DNA of 34,457 nt from Parcubacteria group bacterium GW2011_GWD2_38_11 (GTDB lineage: Bacteria; Patescibacteriota; Minisyncoccia; Moranbacterales; GWC2-37-73): positions 1 to 34,457 of the forward strand of contig LBTZ01000006.1 in assembly GCA_000992325.1 (NCBI GenBank), in the 5' to 3' direction. The notes beneath the pieces are model-generated. The model searched no databases and was not told the origin of the DNA. It saw only the letters and a program-made list of their open reading frames with translations. Numbering within the stretch: position 1 is the stretch's first letter; every line of letters begins with the position of its first letter. Both the position numbers and the translations under genes were made by a program. Below are positions 7,617 to 16,248 of the stretch, piece by piece.

Positions 7617-9440
7617 ATGTTTGGAATAAATAAAAACAAAAAAACGGCAGCGCCTACAGGAGCTATCTTGCAAGGTGAAGCTTTATATCAACGTGGTGTG
7701 GCAACGATCAAGGATTTGATTGCTCCCTCGGCAATGAAAATAAGTTCGAATAATCTGCAAATCGGAGAAACCTTTGCCAGAACTCTTTTTGTGGTTGCTT
7801 ATCCGAGATATTTGCACTCAAACTGGTTTTCACCGATTATTAATATCGATTTTTCGATGGATACTGCAATGTTTATTCATCCGATTGAAACTACGGAAAT
7901 ATTAAAGACGCTGCGAAAAAGCTCGACGCAAGTTCAATCCCAGATACACATTGAAGAACAAAGTGGTAAGATTCGTGATCCGATTCTAGAGACAGCATTG
8001 CAAGATATTGAAGAACTCAGAGACAAATTGCAACAAGGAACGGAAAAGTTTTTTCGCTTCGGTTTGTATATGACGTTATACGGAAGCAGTATGGAAGAGG
8101 TGGAAAAAGCCCATCAACAAATCGAATCTATTCTCGAAGCTCAATTGGTATACGTTAAACCAGCAGTTCTCAAAGTGGAACAAGGTTTTTCTTCAACGAT
8201 GCCACTTGCAAATGATGAACTTGATGTTGCCAACAATTTAAACACTTCGCCTCTTTCAACAACATTTCCTTTTGTGTCTGCGGATCTTTCTTCAAATGAA
8301 GGAATTTTATATGGCATCAATCGTCACAATAATAGTTTGATTTTGTTTGATCGTTTCAAAATGGAAAATGCAAATATGGTGGTATTTTCCAAGTCCGGAG
8401 GAGGAAAAAGTTATACGGTAAAGTTGGAAATTTTTCGATCATTAATGGTTGGGACAAACGTGATCGTGATTGATCCGGAAAACGAATATAAATATTTGTG
8501 CGAAACAGTCGGTGGAACTTTTATTAAGCTTTCGCTTAATTCAAATTTTCATTTGAATCCATTTGATTTGCCGCAAGTTGGAGAGGATGAAGATCCTGAA
8601 GATGTTTTGCGTAGCAATATTGCAAGTCTTATTGGACTTTTGCATATTATGCTGGGGACAGTCACTCCTGAAGAGGATTCTATTTTGGATATTGCAATTC
8701 GCGAAACATATGCGATGCGAGACATCACACCACAAAGTAATTTTAAGTCTTTTAATTCAAACTCTTTTCCGACGATGTCAGACTTGTATGCGGTTATTAG
8801 AAACTCTGAAGGTGGAGAATCAGTGGCGCGGCGTTTGGAAAAATATACAGAAGGAATTTTTGCTGGAGTGCTTAATCATCCAACTAACGTCCAAATCAAT
8901 AATCAATTGGTAGTTTTTAATATTCGTGATCTTGAAGAACAACTTAGGCCGATTGCAATGTATACCATTTTGCAATTTATTTGGAATGAAATGCGCTCAA
9001 CACTCAAGCAGCGAATAGTGGTTGTTGATGAAGCTTGGGTAATGATGCAAAATGAGGATGCCGCATCTTTCCTTTTTGGGATTGCAAAAAGATGTCGCAA
9101 ATATTATACGGGACTCACGACAATTACTCAGGATATCGCTGATTTTATGAGTTCACGTTATGGAAAACCGATTGTCACAAACTCATCATTGCAACTTTTG
9201 CTTAGACAATCTCCTGCCGCAATTGATACAATTTCAGATACTTTTTATTTAACAGAGCAAGAAAAATTTTTGCTTTTGGAAAGTAATGTTGGGGAAGGTA
9301 TTTTATTTGCCGGCGCAAAGCACGTTGCAATTAAAGTCATTGCTTCTTATGCCGAAGATCAAATTATAACTTCTGATCCTCGTCAGCTTATGGAAATTGA
9401 GCAGGCGAAAAAGGATTTTGATGAAGAGGAAGGAGAATAG
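7617..9440 (+). CDS. virB4: VirB4-family T4SS ATPase
   Basis: DLIAPSAMKISSNNLQIGETFARTLFVVAYPRYLHSNWFSPI; Walker A SKSGGGKSYTVK; Walker B RIVVVDEAWVMM; TQDIADFM. Start at MFGINKNKK rather than 7539. Confidence 0.93.
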   Translation: MFGINKNKKTAAPTGAILQGEALYQRGVATIKDLIAPSAMKISSNNLQIGETFARTLFVVAYPRYLHSNWFSPIINIDFSMDTAMFIHPIETTEILKTLRKSSTQVQSQIHIEEQSGKIRDPILETALQDIEELRDKLQQGTEKFFRFGLYMTLYGSSMEEVEKAHQQIESILEAQLVYVKPAVLKVEQGFSSTMPLANDELDVANNLNTSPLSTTFPFVSADLSSNEGILYGINRHNNSLILFDRFKMENANMVVFSKSGGGKSYTVKLEIFRSLMVGTNVIVIDPENEYKYLCETVGGTFIKLSLNSNFHLNPFDLPQVGEDEDPEDVLRSNIASLIGLLHIMLGTVTPEEDSILDIAIRETYAMRDITPQSNFKSFNSNSFPTMSDLYAVIRNSEGGESVARRLEKYTEGIFAGVLNHPTNVQINNQLVVFNIRDLEEQLRPIAMYTILQFIWNEMRSTLKQRIVVVDEAWVMMQNEDAASFLFGIAKRCRKYYTGLTTITQDIADFMSSRYGKPIVTNSSLQLLLRQSPAAIDTISDTFYLTEQEKFLLLESNVGEGILFAGAKHVAIKVIASYAEDQIITSDPRQLMEIEQAKKDFDEEEGE

Positions 9441-9543
9441 ATTGTTAATTTTCAATTTTCAATTTTCAATTTTCAAAAATCTTGATTTTCAATCAAGTGA
9501 TAAATATTTTTGAATATTGGTATTGATCGTTGGATAGTATCTA

Positions 9544-10182
9544 ATGAATAATGCTGGGATAGATCATTCTGGTGCTTTGGCGGAAGCGCGGAGTAAAGAT
9601 TCACAAATGCCGAATGCGCAGCAGTCGCATCCTGGCGATTTGCATGTTCCACAAAGACCCGACAAGTATAATGATGCTCAATATCCGGGTAATTATTCTC
9701 AAGGTAACATTGAAAATAATTCTGTAGAAAGACTTGATGAAGCCCGTAAAAATGAAGGCAGAAAAATTGGGGGTGTTAAGGATACGGCTGATACTGCAAA
9801 AAAAATTGCTGAAACTGCAACGCCAGTGGGCGCACTTTCTTTGCTAAAACAAATAAATTTCATAGGCGATATGCCGTTTGTGGCGGCAATGGGAGCAGCC
9901 TTGCTTAAAGATCTGCTTGATTTCGTGGCTGGACCAACGGTGGTTTTGTCGATTCTCTTCTCCGTGCTGTGCTCTATTTTTATATTTATGATGCTGCTGC
10001 TTGTTGGTGCTAGTGGAAAGAAAAAAGGTGCAAATAAAATTTTAAGTAAAATTGCAGTTTTGGGTGCGGGCGGAATTGCTGATTCCATCCCAGGAATAGA
10101 TTTTTTACCTATTGAGACGATAACTGTTGCTGCTATATATTTTTTGACCCTTGTTGAAAGAAAAAACGCATCAAAAGAATAA
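9544..10182 (+). CDS. Uncharacterised T4SS-cluster membrane protein
   Basis: 212 aa; polar N-terminus, hydrophobic segments VVLSILFSVLCSIFIFMMLLLVGAS and ETITVAAIYFLTLV. Confidence 0.7.
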   Translation: MNNAGIDHSGALAEARSKDSQMPNAQQSHPGDLHVPQRPDKYNDAQYPGNYSQGNIENNSVERLDEARKNEGRKIGGVKDTADTAKKIAETATPVGALSLLKQINFIGDMPFVAAMGAALLKDLLDFVAGPTVVLSILFSVLCSIFIFMMLLLVGASGKKKGANKILSKIAVLGAGGIADSIPGIDFLPIETITVAAIYFLTLVERKNASKE

Positions 10183-10309
10183 AAAATTACAATAATAAAT
10201 TCACAATTTAAAATTTTAATTTAATTTTCGAATTTGAATTTTCATTTAGTCATTGAATCATTGGGATTTTATTGGAAATTGAAAATTGGTTATTGGAAAT
10301 TTATAGTTT

Positions 10310-11836
10310 ATGTCTTCAAAAATATTTTCTGCCGCGACAATCGGTTTGGATGGGGAGGTTGTCGAGGTTGAAGTTGATGTCTTGGGGGCAGGACTGCATA
10401 ATTTCAATATTGTCGGACTTCCAGATACAGCTATCAAGGAATCGCGCGATCGTGTGAGCAGTGCTATTAAGAATAGTGGTTTCAAGCCGCCTCATCAATG
10501 TGGACGAATTACCGTAAACCTTGCACCAGCGGATTTGCCCAAAGCAAGTCCTATTTATGATTTGCCAGTTGCGATTGGTATTTTGCTGGCAACAAAACAA
10601 TTGCAATTTGATTTTAATGGAAAAATGGTTGTGGGAGAACTTTCACTTGATGGACGAGTCAGATCAATTCAAGGAATTTTGCCAATTGCGCTTCTCGCTA
10701 AAGAAAAAGGATTTAATGAACTATATGTTCCAGTTGAAAATGCAGCGGAGGCTAGCGTAGTTAAAGGTATAAACATTGTGCCAGTGGACACCTTGTACGC
10801 GCTGGCTGATCATTTTGCTGGAAATAAATACATCACTTATTTTCCAAAAATTGATGGAGAGGGTTTATTTTTGCATAGTGAACATATAAATGATATGGCG
10901 CATATTAGCGGACAACAGCACGCCAAGCGCGCCCTGGAAATTGCGGCAGCAGGTGGACATAATGTTATTTTAAATGGTCCGCCAGGGAGTGGAAAAACTT
11001 TGCTTGCCAAGGCGATGCCAACTATTTTGCCAAAACTGACTTTGACTGAAGCGCTTGAAATTACAAAAATATTCTCAGTAGCTGGAAAATTGCGTAAAGG
11101 ACAATCACTAGTGGTCAATCGTCCATATCGAGCGCCACATCATAGTGCAAGTAGCGTTTCTCTTATTGGCGGAGGAAGTTATCCTAAGCCTGGTGAAATA
11201 AGCTTGGCTCATCGCGGCGTGCTTTTCTTGGATGAATTTGGAGAATATCCTAAAAATGTGCTTGAGAATTTGCGCCAGCCACTTGAGGATGGTATGATAA
11301 CAATCTCAAGAGCCAAAGGATCGCTACACTTTCCCGCACGTTTTATCTTGGTGGCGGCGATGAACCCTTGTTTTTGTGGAATGGCGACTGACCCGGAAAA
11401 AATGTGCACTTGCACGGCTGCGCAAATTGTCAGATATAGACAAAAAATCTCAGGTCCAATTATGGATCGCATTGATCTGCATATTGAAGTTCCTCGGCTT
11501 AGTTTTGATAAATTGCAAGAAGGAGGCATTGAGGAAGAAAGTGAAAAAATTCGCGAGCGAGTTGAGAGTGCCAGGATTATTCAAAGCAAGCGTTTTTCGG
11601 AGTTGCCCATTATTTCTAATAGTGAGATGTCATCTGATCATATAAAAACATTTTGCGAATTGGATGAGCAGTGTGTTGATCTTTTGCGAAGTGCTGTCAG
11701 CTCACTCAAACTTAGTGCTCGAGGATATCATCGGATAATAAAAATTGCCAGAACGATTGCTGATCTTGCAAACAGTGAAAAAATAACTCAGATGCATATT
11801 GCGGAAGCAATTCAATATCGGTTTAAAACGGAATAA
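10310..11836 (+). CDS. comM: YifB/ComM-family Mg-chelatase-like AAA ATPase
   Basis: GLDGEVVEVEVDVLGAGLHNFNIVGLPDTAIKESRDRV, NGPPGSGKTLLAKAMPTILP, RPYRAPHHSAS, GVLFLDEFGEYPKNVLENLRQPLEDG. Confidence 0.96.
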   Translation: MSSKIFSAATIGLDGEVVEVEVDVLGAGLHNFNIVGLPDTAIKESRDRVSSAIKNSGFKPPHQCGRITVNLAPADLPKASPIYDLPVAIGILLATKQLQFDFNGKMVVGELSLDGRVRSIQGILPIALLAKEKGFNELYVPVENAAEASVVKGINIVPVDTLYALADHFAGNKYITYFPKIDGEGLFLHSEHINDMAHISGQQHAKRALEIAAAGGHNVILNGPPGSGKTLLAKAMPTILPKLTLTEALEITKIFSVAGKLRKGQSLVVNRPYRAPHHSASSVSLIGGGSYPKPGEISLAHRGVLFLDEFGEYPKNVLENLRQPLEDGMITISRAKGSLHFPARFILVAAMNPCFCGMATDPEKMCTCTAAQIVRYRQKISGPIMDRIDLHIEVPRLSFDKLQEGGIEEESEKIRERVESARIIQSKRFSELPIISNSEMSSDHIKTFCELDEQCVDLLRSAVSSLKLSARGYHRIIKIARTIADLANSEKITQMHIAEAIQYRFKTE

Positions 11837-11881
11837 AAGTATTTTGATTGTAGAATTAAAGACATATAATAATTTTAGGAC

Positions 11882-12003
11882 TTACGCATTTTCTCAACAA
11901 TTTCTTTTTTGGCACGCTTTTGGATAAATACTCATTATCCAAAAGCTCAAAAAGCCGCTCTCGCCAGCTATTGGCCAAAAAAGAAATGTTTCGAAATGCG
12001 TAA
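11882..12003. repeat. Nested imperfect palindrome
   Basis: Outer TTACGCATTT..ATTTCTTTTTTGGC versus GCCAAAAAAGAAAT..AAATGCGTAA; inner CTTTTGGATAA/TTATCCAAAAG. Confidence 0.85.
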
Positions 12004-12063
12004 CTACTTAATTTTTTAAAATTCATTATGCCTCATTAATTCTATGTTAGTAATTTTTCATTA

Positions 12064-13032
12064 ATGAAAACGTATTTCAAAAAAAATAAAAATACTCAAA
12101 AACTTCTGTTTATTTTGGCAGTATTTTTTTTCTGTATCAATTTTTCCTTTGCAAATGCGAAAGAAAATGATTTTGATTTTGAAAAAGTCTCCAAACGCGT
12201 TGTGCTGCAAGATGAGGGGATGAAATTTGAGGTTTCTTCAGTCGCTCAAACCGTGCAAGAATTTTTAGAAGAACAAAAAATTACTTTGAAAGCAAATGAT
12301 ATTGTTTTTCCTGTAAAAAATGAAAAAATATTTTCCGGAACACAAATTATTATTGTGCGAGCAAAAAAAATTATAATAAAGGAAGGCGGAAAAACTGATG
12401 AAATTTATACATTGCAAAGAACTGTCGAGCAGGCAATTTGGGAAGATAAAAAAATCGAATTAGGACAAGACGATATTACTGTTCCTGCTAGAAATTCTCT
12501 TGTGAAAGAGGGTATGAAAATAACTGTCACGCACGTGCTTATCAGGGAGGAAATGAAAAATATTGATATTGATTTTAAAACAGTTTCTAATGAAGATGAT
12601 AAGCTTGGTTGGAGGATTAAAAAAGTAACACAAAAAGGCGAAGTTGGAATAAAAGAAGTGAAATATAAAGTCGTGTATAATGATGGAAAAGAAATTTCAC
12701 GAAAAGTTTTGGAAAGTAATGTCATCAAAGAGCCTATCAATGAGATTGTGACGCAGGGAACATATGTTAAAGTTGGAAAAGCTAGCAGGGGCGATGCCAG
12801 TTATTATGCTTCTGGGTGGGGGGCATTAAATGCCAGTCGCTCGATTCCAAGGGGTGGATATGCAAAGGTGACAAATATAGACAATGGAAAATCAGTTATT
12901 GTGAAAATAAATGATTATGGTCCACAATCGCCACAGCGGATTATCGATTTGGATTACGTTTCATTTTCCAAGATTGCTGATTTAGGTCAGGGTATAGCTC
13001 ATAATGTGAAAGTTGAACAGGTGTTGAACTAA
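12064..13032 (+). CDS. DUF348/G5/RlpA-like double-psi beta-barrel secreted cell-wall protein
   Basis: Signal peptide; two DUF348-like repeats (TVQEFLEEQKITL..., TVEQAIWEDKKIEL...); G5-like KYKVVYNDGKEISRKVLESNVIKEPINEIVTQGT; RlpA-like GDASYYASGWGALNASRSIPRGGYAKVTNIDNGKSVIVKINDYGP. Confidence 0.88.
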   Translation: MKTYFKKNKNTQKLLFILAVFFFCINFSFANAKENDFDFEKVSKRVVLQDEGMKFEVSSVAQTVQEFLEEQKITLKANDIVFPVKNEKIFSGTQIIIVRAKKIIIKEGGKTDEIYTLQRTVEQAIWEDKKIELGQDDITVPARNSLVKEGMKITVTHVLIREEMKNIDIDFKTVSNEDDKLGWRIKKVTQKGEVGIKEVKYKVVYNDGKEISRKVLESNVIKEPINEIVTQGTYVKVGKASRGDASYYASGWGALNASRSIPRGGYAKVTNIDNGKSVIVKINDYGPQSPQRIIDLDYVSFSKIADLGQGIAHNVKVEQVLN

Positions 13033-13049
13033 AAAATTAAACAAGCTTT

Positions 13050-13171
13050 TGTCATTCCGGGCTTGACCCGGAATCCAGGTTTGGCTAATAATGTTCACTG
13101 CAATAATAAAATTTTAATAATATCGATAATTTACCGTAATATCCTGGATTCCCGCCTACGCGGGAATGACA
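13050..13171. repeat. TGTCATTCC...GGAATGACA inverted-repeat element
   Basis: TGTCATTCCGGGCTTGACCCGGAATCCAGG ... CCTGGATTCCCGCCTACGCGGGAATGACA. Confidence 0.93.
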
Positions 13172-13185
13172 TGATATTTTATTTT

Positions 13186-13989
13186 ATGATAAAAGCTAAG
13201 AAATCTCTCGGGCAGAATTTTTTGAAAGATGCTGACGTGTTGGGTCGGATTATTAAGGCTGCAAATTTGTCACAAGACGATGTGGTGATTGAAGTTGGCC
13301 CGGGACAAGGCGCGCTGACTGAATTGTTGGCGGGAGTTTGTAAAAAAGTTATTGCCATTGAATTGGACGACAGACTAATTGAACCATTGCATACCAAATT
13401 TGTAGACAATAGGAATGTGGAAATTATTCACGATGATATTTTGAAGCTGAATTTGCCAGCGCTGATGGAACAACAGCTTAAAGATAATAACACTAAGGAT
13501 TATAAAGTGGTGGCTAATATTCCATATTACATCACAGCGCCCATCATTCGTTTGTTTTTGGAAACAAAAATCCCACCAAGTGAAGTTATTTTTATGGTGC
13601 AAAAAGAAGTGGCTGAAAGAATTTGCGCCAAGCCTGGTGCAATTAGCATTCTTGCAGTTTCAGTTCAATATTATGCCAAGGCTGAATTTTTGTTTACGGT
13701 TTTTAAGGAATCATTTGAGCCAGTACCGAAGGTGGATAGTGCAATCATAAAGATAACTCACAACTCACAACTTACAACTGACAACAAAGAAAAGACGAAA
13801 AAATTCTTTCGAGTTGTTAAATCTGGTTTTTCTGCCAAGCGAAAAACTTTGATCAACAATCTTTCCAACGGGCTCCAAATTGATAAAAAGGAAATTGAAG
13901 AAAAACTTGGTTCAATTGGATTTTCCCCTAGCGTGCGAGCCCAAGAGTTGGGAGTTGAGGATTGGAAGAAACTTGCAGATAGGCTGTAG
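13186..13989 (+). CDS. rsmA: 16S rRNA dimethyladenosine transferase
   Basis: KAKKSLGQNFLKD, VVIEVGPGQGALTELL, VVANIPYYITAPII, MVQKEVAERI. The ORF opens at 13063 but that extension reads through the repeat. Confidence 0.95.
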   Translation: MIKAKKSLGQNFLKDADVLGRIIKAANLSQDDVVIEVGPGQGALTELLAGVCKKVIAIELDDRLIEPLHTKFVDNRNVEIIHDDILKLNLPALMEQQLKDNNTKDYKVVANIPYYITAPIIRLFLETKIPPSEVIFMVQKEVAERICAKPGAISILAVSVQYYAKAEFLFTVFKESFEPVPKVDSAIIKITHNSQLTTDNKEKTKKFFRVVKSGFSAKRKTLINNLSNGLQIDKKEIEEKLGSIGFSPSVRAQELGVEDWKKLADRL

Positions 13990-14043
13990 GTTTCAGGTGC
14001 TAGGTTTTAGAAAATGCTGAATGCAAAAATTGGAAAAGAAAAA

Positions 14044-14072
14044 AGCCCTAATAGTTACCAACTATCAGGGCT
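14044..14072 (-). terminator. Rho-independent terminator for the 14090-14572 gene
   Basis: Minus strand AGCCCTGATAGTTGGTAACTATTAGGGCTTTTTTCTTTT. Confidence 0.85.
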
Positions 14073-14089
14073 AAACCGTGTGGGCAAAG

Positions 14090-14572
14090 TCACGATGGAC
14101 TTAAGCTTTTTTTTTCCAATATTTTTATCCTCCTCTCAATAGATTTTTTTCTTGCATAAATTGCCTGCATGATACACTTCCTGCAAACTTCAGTGTTGTT
14201 ATTTCTTGCATTCTTTTCACACTGCTGGCTTTCTGCGACTAGGCTTTGTTCCATTAGAAACATCTTCTTTTCTTCCCCCTCGAGATATTCGGGGATGTTT
14301 TTTTCTTCATCATACCAGCTATGCGTAGTTGCTACGCACATTTCTTTCCAGATAACGTTAATCTTTGCTGCTTGTTGCGAGGAGATAATCCCACCTTTAT
14401 CTTCAATTGTCTTCAGTAGCGACCTCAATTCATCGATACTGAGAGTGAGCAGTACCAGTGCAACTGCTTCTCTATAAAAAAAATGAATTCGTTCCACATA
14501 GTCCTGCGGAGCTACACTTGTTAATAGGGACAGTCTTTCTACTTTTTTAATTTCCAGTTTTGAAGTTTTCAT
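14090..14572 (-). CDS. Hypothetical protein
   Basis: 160 aa, AGGAG-like SD before ATG, consensus promoter upstream and terminator downstream; no recognised family. Confidence 0.75.
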   Translation of the reverse strand: MKTSKLEIKKVERLSLLTSVAPQDYVERIHFFYREAVALVLLTLSIDELRSLLKTIEDKGGIISSQQAAKINVIWKEMCVATTHSWYDEEKNIPEYLEGEEKKMFLMEQSLVAESQQCEKNARNNNTEVCRKCIMQAIYARKKSIERRIKILEKKSLSPS

Positions 14573-14675
14573 GGCGTTCTCCTCTTCGTTTTTAGTCCGT
14601 CGACTATTATTTGGATGATTTTTAAAGATCTATTGTTTTGTTACGCCTTGCTTTGCTAATTCATCGTAACAGTGT

Positions 14676-14749
14676 AGTATAGCGCATAATTACAACTTTG
14701 TCAATAAAAAAGGCTTTATATTGACAAAGTATAAAATAGTGTATATAAT
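14676..14749. promoter_or_regulatory. Divergent promoters with a shared 12-bp inverted repeat covering both -35 boxes
   Basis: Plus TTGACA (14721-14726)-17-TATAAT (14744-14749); minus TTGACA (14704-14699)-17-TATACT (14681-14676); ACTTTGTCAATA (14695-14706)/TATTGACAAAGT (14719-14730) perfect. Confidence 0.85.
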
Positions 14750-14790
14750 TAATATACAAATATGCATAATAAATCGCTTAAAATAGCTAT

Positions 14791-15561
14791 ATGGAAACAG
14801 AAGAAGTGAAACAAAATCTTTACAGTTCTCTTAAGGAATTGGGGCTCAATGAGGGAGAAATAAGTTTGTATTCAATTACACTGGCAAAAGGTGCCATTTC
14901 TGTTTCTGAGCTGGCCAAACAGCTTGAGATATCTCGACCGAATGTGTACAAGGTGATTACTGGTTTGGAAAAGCATGGTCTTACCCAATTTGGCGAGAGC
15001 AATAAGTATGCAAGAAAATTTTCAGTCGAATCTCCAATGGTTGTGCTGGAAAAATTGAGAGAAAAAAGGGAAAAAATGCAGCAGCTTGATCATAGCTTGT
15101 CCTCATCTTTACCTGATTTGCTCACCTTGTTTCATCAAGGAGAATCAGCAACCAAGATAAAAGTGATTCAAGGCAAGGAACAATATCTAAAAATATTTAA
15201 TGGGATACTTGAGCAAGAGAATAAAGAAATTCAATTTTTTGGTAATGTGGAGGATTTTGTGGGCTTTATATCAATGGGTGCGGAAAATGAATGGATTAAG
15301 AAAAGAATGAAAAAGAATATCTTGATAAAAAGTCTTCTTTTGCCTGGAAAGATTGCAAATCAGTTTCAACAAGATGACGTAAAGCAACTTCGAGAAACAA
15401 AAATATTGAAAGGTGCTTGGCCTTTCGTGACTTCATTTCAAATTTTTGCCAACAAAGTTATCATTTGGCAGCCAAAAGCACCGCTGGCGATTTTGATTGA
15501 AGATAAGTTTATTGTTGAGATGCTGAAAAGTATGTTTGATAAGTTTTGGGAAATTAGTTAA
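14791..15561 (+). CDS. TrmB-family transcriptional regulator
   Basis: 256 aa; N-terminal wHTH LNEGEISLYSITLAKGAISVSELAKQLEISRPNVYKVITGLEKHGL and C-terminal effector-like domain. Confidence 0.85.
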   Translation: METEEVKQNLYSSLKELGLNEGEISLYSITLAKGAISVSELAKQLEISRPNVYKVITGLEKHGLTQFGESNKYARKFSVESPMVVLEKLREKREKMQQLDHSLSSSLPDLLTLFHQGESATKIKVIQGKEQYLKIFNGILEQENKEIQFFGNVEDFVGFISMGAENEWIKKRMKKNILIKSLLLPGKIANQFQQDDVKQLRETKILKGAWPFVTSFQIFANKVIIWQPKAPLAILIEDKFIVEMLKSMFDKFWEIS

Positions 15562-15621
15562 TGCGTTTGACTGCAATTTTTAAGGTGTTATAATATCACT
15601 ATAACATTTTAAAAAATAAAA

Positions 15622-16158
15622 ATGAAAAACATAAAAGAAGCAAAATCATTGGTTCCGCAGGAAATTATTGAACAGAAAATATTTTTGATAAGGGAAAGGA
15701 AGGTTATGTTTGACAGGGACTTGGCAATTCTTTATGGCGTTGAAACAAGAGTATTAAACCAGGCTGTAAGGCGTAACACAGAACGTTTTCCTGAGGATTT
15801 TATGTTTCAACTTAATAAAAAAGAATTTGAAAATTGGGTATCACAAATTGTGATAACCAATCCTGGCGCAAAGAAAAGTATGCGAATTGCTCCGTTGGTT
15901 TTTACTGAACAGGGAGTTGCAATGCTTTCAAGTGTTTTGAAAAGTGAGAAAGCTATTCAAGTTAACATCCAAATTATAAGAACTTTTACCAAAATTAAAG
16001 AAATGATTATTAGTAATAAGGAGTTGCGAATAAAGATTGAAGAACTAGAAGGTAAATATGACGCGAAATTCTCCACAATTTTCAAGGTAATCACAAAATT
16101 AATTACTGACCCAGAAAGAGAAAATAAAAGGAAGATTGGTTTTAATGTTGAAAAATAG
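15622..16158 (+). CDS. ORF6N-domain DNA-binding protein
   Basis: IIEQKIFLIRERKVMFDRDLAILYGVETRVLNQAVRRNTERFPEDFMFQLNKKEF...FTEQGVAMLSSVL. Confidence 0.9.
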   Translation: MKNIKEAKSLVPQEIIEQKIFLIRERKVMFDRDLAILYGVETRVLNQAVRRNTERFPEDFMFQLNKKEFENWVSQIVITNPGAKKSMRIAPLVFTEQGVAMLSSVLKSEKAIQVNIQIIRTFTKIKEMIISNKELRIKIEELEGKYDAKFSTIFKVITKLITDPERENKRKIGFNVEK

Positions 16159-16248
16159 CGACAAAGACATAAAAATTTCGGTGTGGTACAATGGGTTGAT
16201 TGAGTTGTAAGGTTTATAAAGTTATAAAGTTTGTAAAGTTGAATAAAT

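Noticed and set aside
13063-13185. 41-aa N-terminal extension of rsmA
   Set aside because: Reads through the right half of a TGTCATTCC element; the canonical KAKKSLGQNFLKD start is at 13186.
15622-16158. Prophage call based on the ORF6N gene
   Set aside because: ORF6N proteins are common outside phages and no other phage gene is present in the window.
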